Source: Alcanivorax sp. (GTDB lineage Bacteria > Pseudomonadota > Gammaproteobacteria > Pseudomonadales > Alcanivoracaceae). Taken from it: DNA of 64,000 nt. Positions 1 through 8,522 of the stretch are shown here, piece after piece. The notes under the pieces were generated by a model. It ran no database searches. It saw only the letters and a list, made by a program, of their open reading frames with translations, and had not been told where the DNA came from. Location of the stretch: positions 50,631 to 114,630 of the forward strand of contig NZ_NVWY01000002.1 in NCBI RefSeq assembly GCF_002733835.1, in the 5' to 3' direction. Every line of letters starts with the position of its first letter. The first letter of the stretch is position 1. The translations under genes and the position numbers were made by a program.

Positions 1-2309
1 GAATCGTTCAGGATCACGTCTTTCAGGTAATCCAGCCCGCCTTCCAGGTTTTCCAGCCAGACGCTGGTGCGCTGCAAGCGGTCCGCCGTTTTGATGTAGA
101 ACATCAGGAAACGGTCGATGGTCTTGATCAGCTGCTCATCGGTGAGATCCGAAGCGAACAGATCCGCGTGGCGCGGACGCATGCCGCCGTTACCACACAC
201 ATACAGGTTCCAGCCTTTCTCGGTGGCGATCACGCCCACGTCCTTGCTTTGCGCTTCCGCGCACTCGCGGGTACAACCACTCACTGCCATCTTGATCTTG
301 TGTGGGCTGCGCAAGCCCTTGTAGCGATCCTCTACCTGAATGGCGGTGCCCACGGAGTCTTTCACCCCGTAGCGACACCAGGTGGAGCCCACACAGGATT
401 TCACCGTACGCAGGGATTTACCGTAGGCGTGCCCGGTTTCAAAACCGGCATCCACCAGGATTTTCCAGATTTCCGGCAACTGCTCGACACGGGCACCAAA
501 CAAATCCACCCGCTGGCCGCCGGTGATCTTGGTATAAAGATCGTATTGCTTGGCCACTTCCCCCAGCACGATCAGTTTGTCCGGGGTGATTTCACCCCCC
601 GCCACGCGCGGCACGATGGAATAGGTGCCGTCGCGCTGCATGTTGCCCAGGAAATAATCGTTGGTGTCCTGCAGCCCGGCATGGGGTTTGTTGAGTACCC
701 AGTCGTTCCAGCAGGACGCCAGCACGTTGGCCACGGTCGGCTTACAGATGTCACAGCCGTCACCGCTACCGTGTTTTTCCAGCAGCTCGTCAAAGGTGGT
801 GATCTGCCCGACGCGTACCAGGTGGTAGATTTCCTGGCGGGAATACGTGAAGTGTTCGCAAATGTGGTTGTTCACTTCCACACCACGTTTTTCCAGCTCG
901 CTGTCCAGCACCTGCTTCACCAGCGCAGAACAACCGCCACAGGTAGCCGATGCCTTGGTGCAGGCTTTCAGGTCACCCACGGTCTGGGCGCCACCGTCGA
1001 TGGCGGCACACAAATCGCCTTTGGAGACGTTATTACAGGAACAGATCTGCGCCGTGTCAGGCAGCGCATCGGCGCCCAGCAGCGGCGCACCATCTGACAT
1101 GGGCGCCACCAGCGCAGACGGATCACCGGGCAGGTCCATTTCGTTGAGGCAAAGCTGCAACAGGTTGCCGTAATCCGCGGCATCGCCCACCAGCACCGCG
1201 CCCAGCAGTTTCTTGCCGCACTCACTGATTACCGCCTTCTTGTAGATACCGGCGGTCTGGTCCATGAACACGGTGCTGCGACAACCGGGGGTGTTGCCGT
1301 GGGCATCACCAATGGACGCCACATCCACGCCCATCAGTTTCAGCTTGGTGCTCATGTCCGCACCGGCAAACTGCTGTTCGGCCTTGCCCATCAGGTGTTC
1401 AGCGGCCACCTCCGCCATCTGGTACCCCGGCGCCACCAGGCCAAAGATGCGACCTTCCCACAGCGCCACTTCACCAATGGCATAGATATCTTCGTCGGAG
1501 GTAACGCAGTGATTGTTGACCACGATGCCGCCGCGTTCGCCAATGGCCAGCTCGCAGGCCCGGCCCAGTTCGTCCTGGGGACGAATGCCCGCGGAGAAAA
1601 CGATCACATCCGTTTCCAGATGTTTGTCGTCACCGAAATTCATGCGGTGAGTGCAGTGTTCACCATCCACGATATCCTGGGTACCGGTGCTGGTGTGCAC
1701 GGTGACGCCCAGTTCCTGAATCTTGTCTTTCAGCAGGCCGCCGCCAAAGTCATCCACCTGCACGGCCATCAGGCGCGGGGCGAATTCCACCACATGGGTC
1801 TCCAGGCCCAGATCGTGAAGCGCCTTGGCCGCTTCCAGGCCCAGCAGGCCGCCGCCGACAACCGTGCCCACCTTGCCGGTTTTACTGGCGGCAATCATGG
1901 CATCCAGGTCGTCGATGGTGCGGTACACAAAACAGTTATCGCGATCGTTACCGGGGATCGGCGGCACAAACGGATAGGAACCGGTGGCCAGAACCACCTT
2001 GTCATAAGGCAGGGTCTCACCGGTGTTGGTGGTGACTGTTTTAGCCGCCCGATCAATCGCGTCCACCTTGGTATTCAGTTTCAGCGTAATCTCGTGCTCT
2101 TCAAAAAAACCTTCCGGCACCAGCGACAGGTCGTCGGCGGTCTTGCCGGAAAAGTAACTGGTCAGCCCTACGCGGTCATAGGCCGGCAGCGGCTCGGCAC
2201 ACAGTACCGTAATATCAAAGTGCTCCCGGCCACCCTGGGCCACCAGAGACTCCAGATAACGTTGTCCGACCATCCCGTGGCCGATCAAAAGAAGTTGTTG
2301 CTTTGCCAT
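1..2309 (-). CDS. nirB: Assimilatory nitrite reductase large subunit, C-terminus outside window
   Basis: NirB reduces nitrite to ammonium with NAD(P)H in the cytoplasm, using FAD, a [2Fe-2S] centre and a sirohaem-[4Fe-4S] centre. About 769 codons are visible from ATG 2309; family members are near 850, so only the end is missing. The N-terminal FAD/NAD oxidoreductase part starts MAKQQLLLIGHGMVGQRY and carries the second nucleotide-binding motif VGGGLLGLEAA. It is followed by a BFD-like [2Fe-2S] domain (CSCNN ... CGGCSALV) and by the sulfite/nitrite reductase half with the siroheme-cluster cysteines CVGSTWCRYG and SGCTRECAEA. It is divergent from the nitrate transporter and has its own sigma-54 type promoter 41 bases upstream, which fits control by nitrogen limitation. 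Identification is firm. Confidence 0.96.
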   Translation of the reverse strand, partial: MAKQQLLLIGHGMVGQRYLESLVAQGGREHFDITVLCAEPLPAYDRVGLTSYFSGKTADDLSLVPEGFFEEHEITLKLNTKVDAIDRAAKTVTTNTGETLPYDKVVLATGSYPFVPPIPGNDRDNCFVYRTIDDLDAMIAASKTGKVGTVVGGGLLGLEAAKALHDLGLETHVVEFAPRLMAVQVDDFGGGLLKDKIQELGVTVHTSTGTQDIVDGEHCTHRMNFGDDKHLETDVIVFSAGIRPQDELGRACELAIGERGGIVVNNHCVTSDEDIYAIGEVALWEGRIFGLVAPGYQMAEVAAEHLMGKAEQQFAGADMSTKLKLMGVDVASIGDAHGNTPGCRSTVFMDQTAGIYKKAVISECGKKLLGAVLVGDAADYGNLLQLCLNEMDLPGDPSALVAPMSDGAPLLGADALPDTAQICSCNNVSKGDLCAAIDGGAQTVGDLKACTKASATCGGCSALVKQVLDSELEKRGVEVNNHICEHFTYSRQEIYHLVRVGQITTFDELLEKHGSGDGCDICKPTVANVLASCWNDWVLNKPHAGLQDTNDYFLGNMQRDGTYSIVPRVAGGEITPDKLIVLGEVAKQYDLYTKITGGQRVDLFGARVEQLPEIWKILVDAGFETGHAYGKSLRTVKSCVGSTWCRYGVKDSVGTAIQVEDRYKGLRSPHKIKMAVSGCTRECAEAQSKDVGVIATEKGWNLYVCGNGGMRPRHADLFASDLTDEQLIKTIDRFLMFYIKTADRLQRTSVWLENLEGGLDYLKDVILND

Positions 2310-2349
2310 AAGGCTCACCCTCGCGGTGCGTAACTGACACCCACCACTC

Positions 2350-2365
2350 AGCAATCCCTATGCCA
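2350..2365 (-). promoter_or_regulatory. Sigma-54 (-24/-12) promoter of nirB
   Basis: Read on the minus strand the site is TGGCAT-AGGGA-TTGCT. It has the GG and GC dinucleotides exactly 10 bases apart, as RpoN promoters require. It lies about 41 bases upstream of the nirB ATG, pointing into the gene. Confidence 0.75.
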
Positions 2366-2445
2366 ACTTGGTAAGCCAATGTTTTTAATGAACTTATTTC
2401 ATTTTTCGGATAATAAATGCAGAAACCCTGCTTTCTTTTAATGCG

Positions 2446-2478
2446 CTCGTGCACGAGAAAAATGCATTTTTTCGTGCA
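2446..2478. promoter_or_regulatory. Candidate NtrC activator sites between nirB and nasA
   Basis: TGCA-N9-TGCA (17 bp) at 2450-2466 fits the outer bases of the NtrC consensus TGCACC-N5-GGTGCA. It overlaps a perfect 12-bp palindrome CTCGTGCACGAG (2446-2457) and a second TGCA pair of 16 bp at 2463-2478. The cluster lies roughly 120 bp upstream of the inferred nirB start point and roughly 140 bp upstream of that of nasA, a usual activator distance for sigma-54 promoters. Assignment to NtrC is inferred. Confidence 0.5.
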
Positions 2479-2575
2479 CCGCCATGAACCAGAAACGCTC
2501 CCGATTTGCGCACAGTTATTGCCCTCCTCCCGATTCATCTCCTTTTAATCTTTTTAAAACAGACACTTAGAAATA

Positions 2576-2591
2576 TGGCACAGGAGTTGCT
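2576..2591 (+). promoter_or_regulatory. Sigma-54 (-24/-12) promoter of the nitrate transporter operon
   Basis: TGGCAC-AGGAG-TTGCT is a near-perfect RpoN promoter with correct 10-base GG to GC spacing. It lies 40 bases upstream of the chosen nasA start. Confidence 0.85.
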
Positions 2592-2631
2592 CTGTTCAGC
2601 CTGTCGTTAACCGCCCATGCATGGAGAAGTC

Positions 2632-4101
2632 ATGAGCGATCAAAAGCTGAATCTGTTGAATCTGTCCGCGCCACGCATCCGCCTGTTACATCTGAGCTGG
2701 CTGGCGTTTTTTATTACCTTTGTTGTGTGGTTTTCCCATGCGCCATTAATGGGGCATCTACGGGACGCCTTCGACCTTACTCCCGAACAGATAAAGGCGT
2801 TGCTGATTCTCAACGTAGCGCTAACCATTCCTGCCCGGGTGGTGATCGGTTCCCTGGTGGATCGCTTCGGCCCGCGCCTGGTGTTTGGCTCGTTGCTGAT
2901 GATGGCCGCACTCCCCTGCTGGGCGTTTGCCCTTTCCACTAGCTATGAACAGCTGGCAGTGACCCGCCTGTTGATGGGTTTTGTGGGCGCCGGCTTTGTG
3001 GTGGGCATCCGCCTGATCAGTGAATGGTTCCCGGCCCGGGAAGTCGGCCTGGCCGAAGGCGTCTATGGCGGCTGGGGTAACTTCGGTTCCGCAGCGGCGG
3101 CGATTACCCTGCCCTCCCTGGCGCTGCTTTACGGTGGTGATGACGGCTGGCGCTGGGCCATTGCCACCACTGGCGCGGTGGCCTTTCTCTACGGCATTTT
3201 CTTTCTGTGGCGGGCACGCAATACCCCCCAGGGCGCCTCCTACTTCAAGCCGAAGAAAGCCAGTGCCCTGGAAGTCAGCACCAAGAAAGACCTGTTCTTC
3301 TACCTGGCCATGAGCCTGCCGCTTTACATCGCATTGCTGGTGATCGTCTGGCGCCTGGGGCCTACCAATCTGAATTTGTTCGGCCAGGCCACACAAATAT
3401 TTCTGGCGGCCCTGATCATCAGTCTGGCCGGTATTCAGCTGAGCCAGGCCTGGCGGGTAAATCGCGAGCATCTGAAAGAAGGGGTCCCCGAACACGACCG
3501 TTACAGCTTCAAGCAGGTGGCGATTCTGGATTTGGCCTATATGGTGACCTTCGGTTCCGAGCTGGCGGTGGTGTCCATGCTGCCCCTGTTCTTTACCGAT
3601 ACTTTTGCGCTGACGGCAGTCACTGGCGGCCTGCTGGCCTCCGGCTACGCCTTCATGAATCTGGTGGCTCGTCCCGGTGGTGGCTGGGTCTCCGACAAGT
3701 TCGGGCGCAAGAAATCATTGGCTATTCTGCTCTGCGGCCTGATGGTGGGTTACGGCCTGATGAGCCAGATCGGCAGTAGCTGGCCCATTGCCCTGGCGGT
3801 GGTTGCCACCATGTGCTGTTCCTTCTTTGTGCAGGCTGGCGAGGGCGCCGTGTTCGCTACGGTGCCACTGATCAAGCGGCGCCTCACCGGGCAAATTGCC
3901 GGCATGGTCGGCGCCTATGGTAATGCCGGTGCCGTGATCTTCCTCACCGTGCTGACCTTTGTAGAACCATCAACCTTCTTCCTGGTGATTGCCGCCAGCG
4001 CCGCTGTTGCACTGGCCGCCGTTCAATTCCTGGATGAACCCAAGGGCCATATCGCGGAAATTGATGACCAGGGCGAAGTACAACTGATCGAAGTGGGCTG
4101 A
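2632..4101 (+). CDS. nasA: NarK/NasA-type nitrate/nitrite transporter (MFS)
   Basis: A 489-residue polytopic inner-membrane protein of the major facilitator superfamily that imports nitrate for assimilation. The two nitrate-signature segments are visible: [12 protein letters not shown] in the first half and GAYGNAGAV in the second. The MFS loop motif SLVDRFGPR lies after TM2 and SDKFGRKK in the second half. A charged linker and extra hydrophobic stretches sit near the middle, so it is longer than a minimal 12-TM NarK. ATG 2632 is chosen because GGAG precedes it by five bases; the in-frame ATG at 2617 has no ribosome binding site. It is followed after 85 bases by a PP2C-kinase gene, the same neighbourhood as nasA and its kinase in Pseudomonas aeruginosa. 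Confidence 0.93.
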   Translation: MSDQKLNLLNLSAPRIRLLHLSWLAFFITFVVWFSHAPLMGHLRDAFDLTPEQIKALLILNVALTIPARVVIGSLVDRFGPRLVFGSLLMMAALPCWAFALSTSYEQLAVTRLLMGFVGAGFVVGIRLISEWFPAREVGLAEGVYGGWGNFGSAAAAITLPSLALLYGGDDGWRWAIATTGAVAFLYGIFFLWRARNTPQGASYFKPKKASALEVSTKKDLFFYLAMSLPLYIALLVIVWRLGPTNLNLFGQATQIFLAALIISLAGIQLSQAWRVNREHLKEGVPEHDRYSFKQVAILDLAYMVTFGSELAVVSMLPLFFTDTFALTAVTGGLLASGYAFMNLVARPGGGWVSDKFGRKKSLAILLCGLMVGYGLMSQIGSSWPIALAVVATMCCSFFVQAGEGAVFATVPLIKRRLTGQIAGMVGAYGNAGAVIFLTVLTFVEPSTFFLVIAASAAVALAAVQFLDEPKGHIAEIDDQGEVQLIEVG

Positions 4102-4186
4102 GCCTCAAGTGACCGCCGGGCGCGCAGGGACAACAAGCCCGGTTGACCACAAGCACCCGCCACGTTAACGGTACAGGAGCATCAAG

Positions 4187-5893
4187 ATGGACGTGTCCAC
4201 CGCCTCGGCAACCGACGACCTCAGCCCGATGGAACCCGACCTGCATCCCCGGGTACGTATCGGCCAATTCAGTGACAGCGGCCCCAAGCTGCATAACCAG
4301 GACGCCCTGGCCATGCAGATACCGGAAGGCTCACTGATGCGTACCAAGGGCATTGTCGCCGCTCTGGCTGACGGGCTGTCCAGCGCCGGCGCCGCCCGCG
4401 AAGCGGCGGAATCCTGCGTTCTGGGCTTTATCAGCGACTATTACGCCACCCCGGCCCTATGGAGCGTGCCCCGCTCCGCCCAACGTGTACTGGAAGCCTT
4501 GAACCGCTGGCTTTGTCGCCAGACCCTGGCCGGTGAGAGCCACTTGTGCACGCTGTCCCTGCTCATCCTTCGCTCGCGGACAGCGCACATTTTTCAGGTC
4601 GGCGACTCCCGCGTCTGGCGCATGCGCAATAACAAGCTGGAATGCCTGACCCGCGATCACAGCCGCATGATCGGTGCAAATCGGCAGGTGCTGACTCGGG
4701 TCATGGGCGGGGATACCCGACTGGACGTGGACTACAGCAGTAGCGATTTGCAGGTGGGCGATATTTATCTTTTGTCCAGCGATGGCGTACACGGCTTCCT
4801 GACACGCTCACGGATGCAGGGCATTCTGCGTGGTGCCAGCCAGCCGGAACTGGCCGCCCGTACGCTGGTGGAGGCCGCGCTGGCCAACGGCAGTGACGAC
4901 AACCTGAGCTGCCAGGTGCTCCGTGTGGAAGGCCTGCCGGATGCCAGCGCCGACGAAACCCTGAAACAGCGCGGCAGTCTGCCGCTACCCCCGCCACTCA
5001 CACCCGGCATTCGTCTCGATGGCTTTACCGTAAAACGCGAACTCTATGCCAGCGTGCGCAGCCACTTGTACCTGGTGGAAGACCAACACGGCAAACAGTC
5101 CGTACTCAAGACCCCCTCCGTCAATCTGGAAGATGATCGCGATGCCCTGGAACGGTTTGTGATGGAGGGCTGGGTGGGCAATCGGTTGCGCAATGCGCAC
5201 TTGCTCCATGCCCTGCCCATGCCCGACGCACCAAGCTGCCTGTATCAACACCTGGAATTTATCGACGGAGTGACCTTAAAGCAGTGGCTAAAGGAACACC
5301 CGGACGCACCGGTTGAAGAGAAACTTTATCTGGCCGACCAGTTACTTAATGGCATTCGCGCCCTGCACCGTGCCGATGTGATTCACGGCGACCTGAAACC
5401 GGACAACATCATGGTGGATACCGAGGGGCTGGTTCGCATCGTGGATTTTGGCAGCTGCCATTGCCGGGGCATGGAGCAACACACTGCCAGCATTCCTCTG
5501 GGCACTCGGCATTACAGTGCACCGGAGCTGGTGGAAGGTGAAGCGCCCAGCGAGCAGAGCGACCTGTTCTCCACCGCCGTCATTATTCATGAAATGCTCA
5601 CCGGTGCCCTGCCCTGGCAGGGACGCTATGAAAAAGCCGTGCACCGCCCGCTGCCACCCCTGCAGGGCCACAATGCGTTTATCCCCCTGTGGATCAACAA
5701 CGTGCTGCAACTGGCGCTGCAACGGCAACCAAAAATGCGCTTCACCGACGCGGCGGAATTCCGTGACGCATTACGCCGCCCGGTACGCAGTAACAAACCG
5801 GTGGCCGACAGTAACATTCGGCAATTGAGAATGTGGAAAGGCGCGGTGGTCATTCTTGCGCTGTTGCTGTTGATCAGCGTCACGCTACGCTGA
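4187..5893 (+). CDS. Bifunctional PP2C phosphatase / Ser-Thr kinase, tail-anchored
   Basis: 568 residues joining two opposing signalling activities. Residues about 20-245 are a PP2C-type phosphatase (ALADGLSSAGAA, FQVGDSRVWR, LLSSDGVHGF, NGSDDNLSCQ supply the metal-binding aspartates). Residues about 270-530 are a Hanks-type kinase with the VAIK-like lysine in SVLKTP, catalytic loop HGDLKPDN near residue 400, DFG motif in IVDFGS and APE motif in YSAPELVEG. The end is a basic patch followed by one membrane helix (VVILALLLLISVTL), so the enzyme probably faces the cytoplasm from the membrane. AGGAG seven bases before ATG supports the start. Linkage to nitrate uptake is conserved in pseudomonads and suggests a role in nitrogen assimilation. 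The target is unknown. Confidence 0.9.
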   Translation: MDVSTASATDDLSPMEPDLHPRVRIGQFSDSGPKLHNQDALAMQIPEGSLMRTKGIVAALADGLSSAGAAREAAESCVLGFISDYYATPALWSVPRSAQRVLEALNRWLCRQTLAGESHLCTLSLLILRSRTAHIFQVGDSRVWRMRNNKLECLTRDHSRMIGANRQVLTRVMGGDTRLDVDYSSSDLQVGDIYLLSSDGVHGFLTRSRMQGILRGASQPELAARTLVEAALANGSDDNLSCQVLRVEGLPDASADETLKQRGSLPLPPPLTPGIRLDGFTVKRELYASVRSHLYLVEDQHGKQSVLKTPSVNLEDDRDALERFVMEGWVGNRLRNAHLLHALPMPDAPSCLYQHLEFIDGVTLKQWLKEHPDAPVEEKLYLADQLLNGIRALHRADVIHGDLKPDNIMVDTEGLVRIVDFGSCHCRGMEQHTASIPLGTRHYSAPELVEGEAPSEQSDLFSTAVIIHEMLTGALPWQGRYEKAVHRPLPPLQGHNAFIPLWINNVLQLALQRQPKMRFTDAAEFRDALRRPVRSNKPVADSNIRQLRMWKGAVVILALLLLISVTLR

Positions 5894-5914
5894 CAAGCGA
5901 CCAGGGAAGGCTGA

Positions 5915-5941
5915 GCTTGCCGGGTTAAGCACCCGACAAGC
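5915..5941. terminator. Hairpin between convergent genes
   Basis: An 11-bp imperfect stem (GCTTGCCGGGT with ACCCGACAAGC, one G-T type mismatch) and a 5-base loop lie in the 57-bp gap between the kinase gene and the convergent DUF1285 gene. There is no long T run, so termination is plausible but not certain. Confidence 0.5.
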
Positions 5942-5950
5942 GCTATACGG

Positions 5951-6505
5951 TTAGTCCGTCAGGCTACCCAGAGAGAACGTTTCACCGTTGCTGTGAACTT
6001 GCAGGGTATCGCCCTGCTGCTCGGCCCAGTCGACCAGCTGATAAAAGGCTGAGCGCCCAATCAGGGCATTGAGATTATCCCGCACACACAGGTACGGGGA
6101 AGGCTCACCGGTTTCGCTGTCAGTATTGACCCAGAGGGGATGGGACGCGCCGGCAACCACATGGCTGCCCACATTGGTGGTGAATACCAGTTTGGTGGTT
6201 TCGCCTTCTTTCACCTGCTGCACTTCCGTGGCCACAAAGGGCGCATCGTCCACCTGAATGCGCAGTTTCTCCACCGGGGTAACCAGGAAATAATCATCGT
6301 CTTCGCGCAACAAGATGGTGGAAAACAACGCCACCATTCTTTCCCGTTCAATGGGCGATTCCTGATAAAACCAGGTGCCGTCGCGGGCAATGCGCATATC
6401 AATATCCGCATGCCGTTCCGGTTTCCACTGATGCACCGGAGGCAGGCCGGTTTCATCTCCGGCGGCTTTTTCCAGTAGTGCCAGCAGCTCTTCGGCCTGT
6501 TTCAT
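5951..6505 (-). CDS. DUF1285 family protein
   Basis: A 184-residue soluble protein with no signal peptide or membrane segment. It looks like the DUF1285 family (two small beta-rich domains; typical features here are DGTWFYQESPI, LVTPVEKLRIQVDDAPFVA and HPLWVN). No enzyme motif is visible and the function of the family is not known to me. Its ATG overlaps the stop codon of the upstream tetR gene (ATGA), so the two are translationally coupled and probably form one operon. That suggests the regulator and this protein sense or act on the same process. It converges on the PP2C-kinase gene. Confidence 0.8.
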   Translation of the reverse strand: MKQAEELLALLEKAAGDETGLPPVHQWKPERHADIDMRIARDGTWFYQESPIERERMVALFSTILLREDDDYFLVTPVEKLRIQVDDAPFVATEVQQVKEGETTKLVFTTNVGSHVVAGASHPLWVNTDSETGEPSPYLCVRDNLNALIGRSAFYQLVDWAEQQGDTLQVHSNGETFSLGSLTD

Positions 6506-7137
6506 CGTGGCCCCCGCTGGCCCTTGTTCCCCATGCGAATACCGATTTCGATCAGGAAATCCAGAAAGTCATCCTTGTCGTCAATTTGCTTCTGGTAAAA
6601 CGGCGATTCCATCAGTGCCACGGCGCCGTGGGCAAATGCCCAGGCGGAGCAGATGTGATACATCGGCGGCACGTCTTCCAATGAGCCTTCTTCCATGCGG
6701 GCTTTGACGATATCCGTGAGCCGCGCAAAATTGGCCTCACGAATGCTGTGCAGTTTGGCCACCAGATCAGGCAGGGCATGATCCTTGATCACCTTGTTTT
6801 CCAGCCGATCAAACAGCTGGTAACGCTTGGGATCGGAAATGCGGAAGCGAAAATATTCCCGCGCCAGGCGTTCCTTGTTGTCCGCATCGGAAATTTGCTG
6901 GAACACGCCGGCCAGGTCCTCCTCATAGCGCAGCATCAGCAGCAGGTAGATTTCGTTCTTGGTTTCGAAATGCTTGTAGATAGTGCCTTTGCCAATACCC
7001 ACCCGGTCCGCAATCATTTCCACGGTCACCCGGTCTTCGCCTTCTTCCAGAAAAAGGGCCAGAGCGGCATCGAGAATCTCACGTTCTCGCTGACGAAATT
7101 CCTGAGCTTTACGCGTGGCTTTTTCCAGATCACCCAT
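6502..7137 (-). CDS. TetR-family transcriptional regulator
   Basis: 211 residues. The N-terminal helix-turn-helix is typical (ILDAALALFLEEGEDRVTVE, then IADRVGIGKGTIYKHFETKN). The C-terminal ligand/dimer domain is all-helical and not assignable to a named subfamily. AGGAG lies before the ATG. The gene is first in a two-gene operon with the DUF1285 protein and divergent from the aminotransferase gene. A perfect CGACTG-GA-CAGTCG inverted repeat (7175-7188), just downstream of a TAGAAT -10-like sequence on the same strand, is a good candidate autoregulatory operator. A 13-base part of that region recurs at the acpP promoter, which raises the possibility of a lipid-related ligand. Confidence 0.9.
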   Translation of the reverse strand: MGDLEKATRKAQEFRQREREILDAALALFLEEGEDRVTVEMIADRVGIGKGTIYKHFETKNEIYLLLMLRYEEDLAGVFQQISDADNKERLAREYFRFRISDPKRYQLFDRLENKVIKDHALPDLVAKLHSIREANFARLTDIVKARMEEGSLEDVPPMYHICSAWAFAHGAVALMESPFYQKQIDDKDDFLDFLIEIGIRMGNKGQRGPR

Positions 7138-7174
7138 CTATTTCTCCTTTCGCCCGGGTATGCGGGCCTAAAGC

Positions 7175-7188
7175 CGACTGGACAGTCG
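7175..7188. promoter_or_regulatory. Palindromic operator candidate upstream of tetR
   Basis: CGACTGGACAGTCG has perfect 6-bp arms around a 2-bp centre. It sits 38 bases before the tetR start, immediately after a TAGAAT -10-like box on the minus strand. Size and position are typical of TetR autoregulation sites. Confidence 0.55.
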
Positions 7189-7340
7189 CAATTCTAACGC
7201 ATTCCCTTTTTATACGCATATCAGATAGCAACCCGCGGCATTTCGGTAGCGTCTCGCCATGGAAACCTGGCGCCGGTTAGCATAGCGTCATGGTTTTCCG
7301 CCACGCATCAGCTCAACCCAGCGCACGGAGGCAACACAAC

Positions 7341-8474
7341 ATGGCCAACTCTGACGGGAGCCCCCCGGATATCGCCACCGAATTTGCCCAGCAGGACGGC
7401 CTGCTTTACCTCAACCATGCAGCCGTCGCCCCCTGGCCACAACGTACCCAGGACGCGGTAACCGAATTCGCCCGCCAGAACGTGTTCATCGGCGCGCGGG
7501 ATTATCCTCACTGGTTGAAAGTCGAGCAGCAGCTACGCGAGCGTTTGGCCTGGTTGGTGGGAGGTGTTAGCAGCGAAGAGATCGCCTTGCTCAAGAACAC
7601 TTCCGAAGGCCTGTCCGTCATTGCCCAGGGCCTGGAATGGCAGGCTGGCGATCAGGTTATCATCAGTGATCAGGAATTCCCGTCCAACCGCATCCCCTGG
7701 CAGGCCCTGGCAAACCAGGGGGTGGAAGTGATCGAGGTCAATCTGGAGGGGGACAACCCGGAGCAGAATGTCATTGACGCCATGGGTCCGCGCACCCGCC
7801 TGGTGTCTCTTTCCGCCGTCCAGTACGGCACCGGCCTGTTGATGGATATGGCTCCCATCGGCGCCGCCTGCCGTGCCCAAGGCATACTCTTCTGTGTGGA
7901 CGCCATCCAGATTCTCGGCGCACTGCCGTTCTCAGCAGAGCAGGTAAACGCTGATTTTGTGGTGGCCGACGGCCACAAATGGATGCTCGGCCCGGAAGGG
8001 CTCGCCCTGTTCTATTGCCGCCGCGCGGTGCAGGATCAATTGATTCTGCGTCAGCATGGTTGGCATATGGTGGCCGATCCGGGCAATTACACCCGCAAGG
8101 ACTGGCAGCCCGCCACTACCGCCAAACGCTTCGAATGCGGGAGCCCAAACATGCTCGGTGCCCATGCCCTGAATGCCTCCCTGTCACTGCTGCAGGATAC
8201 CGGCATGGACGCGGTGGCTGATGCCTTGCAACAGCGGGTGCAATGGCTGATCGAAGGGCTGCAAGACAAAAACGCCACACTGCTCAGCGCTGCGGCCCCT
8301 CAGCGACGGGCTGGAATCGTCACCTTCCGCCTGCCCGAAGAAACCCCGGGCGACACCTTCCAGCGCCTGAAAAAGGGCGGCGTGGTATGCGCGGAACGCG
8401 GCGGTGGTGTGCGCTTTTCGCCACACTTCTACACTGCCAATTCGGTCATCGACCAGGCTCTGGCCCTGCTGTAA
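7341..8474 (+). CDS. Class V aminotransferase (cysteine desulfurase-like PLP enzyme)
   Basis: A 377-residue fold-type I PLP enzyme. The N-terminus has the class V feature LYLNHAAVAPWPQRT, and the PLP lysine lies in VADGHKWMLGPEGLALFY. The C-terminal part ends with a substrate domain (AERGGGVRFSPHFYTANSVI). It resembles the SufS/Csd-like and isopenicillin-N-epimerase-like branch. No cysteine in a typical IscS active loop is visible, so true sulfur transfer cannot be claimed. The start at 7341 is supported by GGAGG nine bases upstream; the ATG at 7290 lacks one. It probably forms an operon with the next gene, 48 bases downstream. Confidence 0.85.
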   Translation: MANSDGSPPDIATEFAQQDGLLYLNHAAVAPWPQRTQDAVTEFARQNVFIGARDYPHWLKVEQQLRERLAWLVGGVSSEEIALLKNTSEGLSVIAQGLEWQAGDQVIISDQEFPSNRIPWQALANQGVEVIEVNLEGDNPEQNVIDAMGPRTRLVSLSAVQYGTGLLMDMAPIGAACRAQGILFCVDAIQILGALPFSAEQVNADFVVADGHKWMLGPEGLALFYCRRAVQDQLILRQHGWHMVADPGNYTRKDWQPATTAKRFECGSPNMLGAHALNASLSLLQDTGMDAVADALQQRVQWLIEGLQDKNATLLSAAAPQRRAGIVTFRLPEETPGDTFQRLKKGGVVCAERGGGVRFSPHFYTANSVIDQALALL

Positions 8475-8522
8475 GCTCCAGAACCTCATATGCGCCTCGT
8501 CATGGATACCGGAGCCTCACAG

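Noticed and set aside
168..2333. Two plus-strand frames of about 310 and 340 codons opposite nirB
   Set aside because: The minus strand encodes a full NirB with cofactor motifs; the plus frames are shadows.
2215..2538. A 107-codon minus-strand frame in the nirB-nasA gap
   Set aside because: It overlaps the nirB start in another frame, covers the regulatory sites and has no family resemblance.
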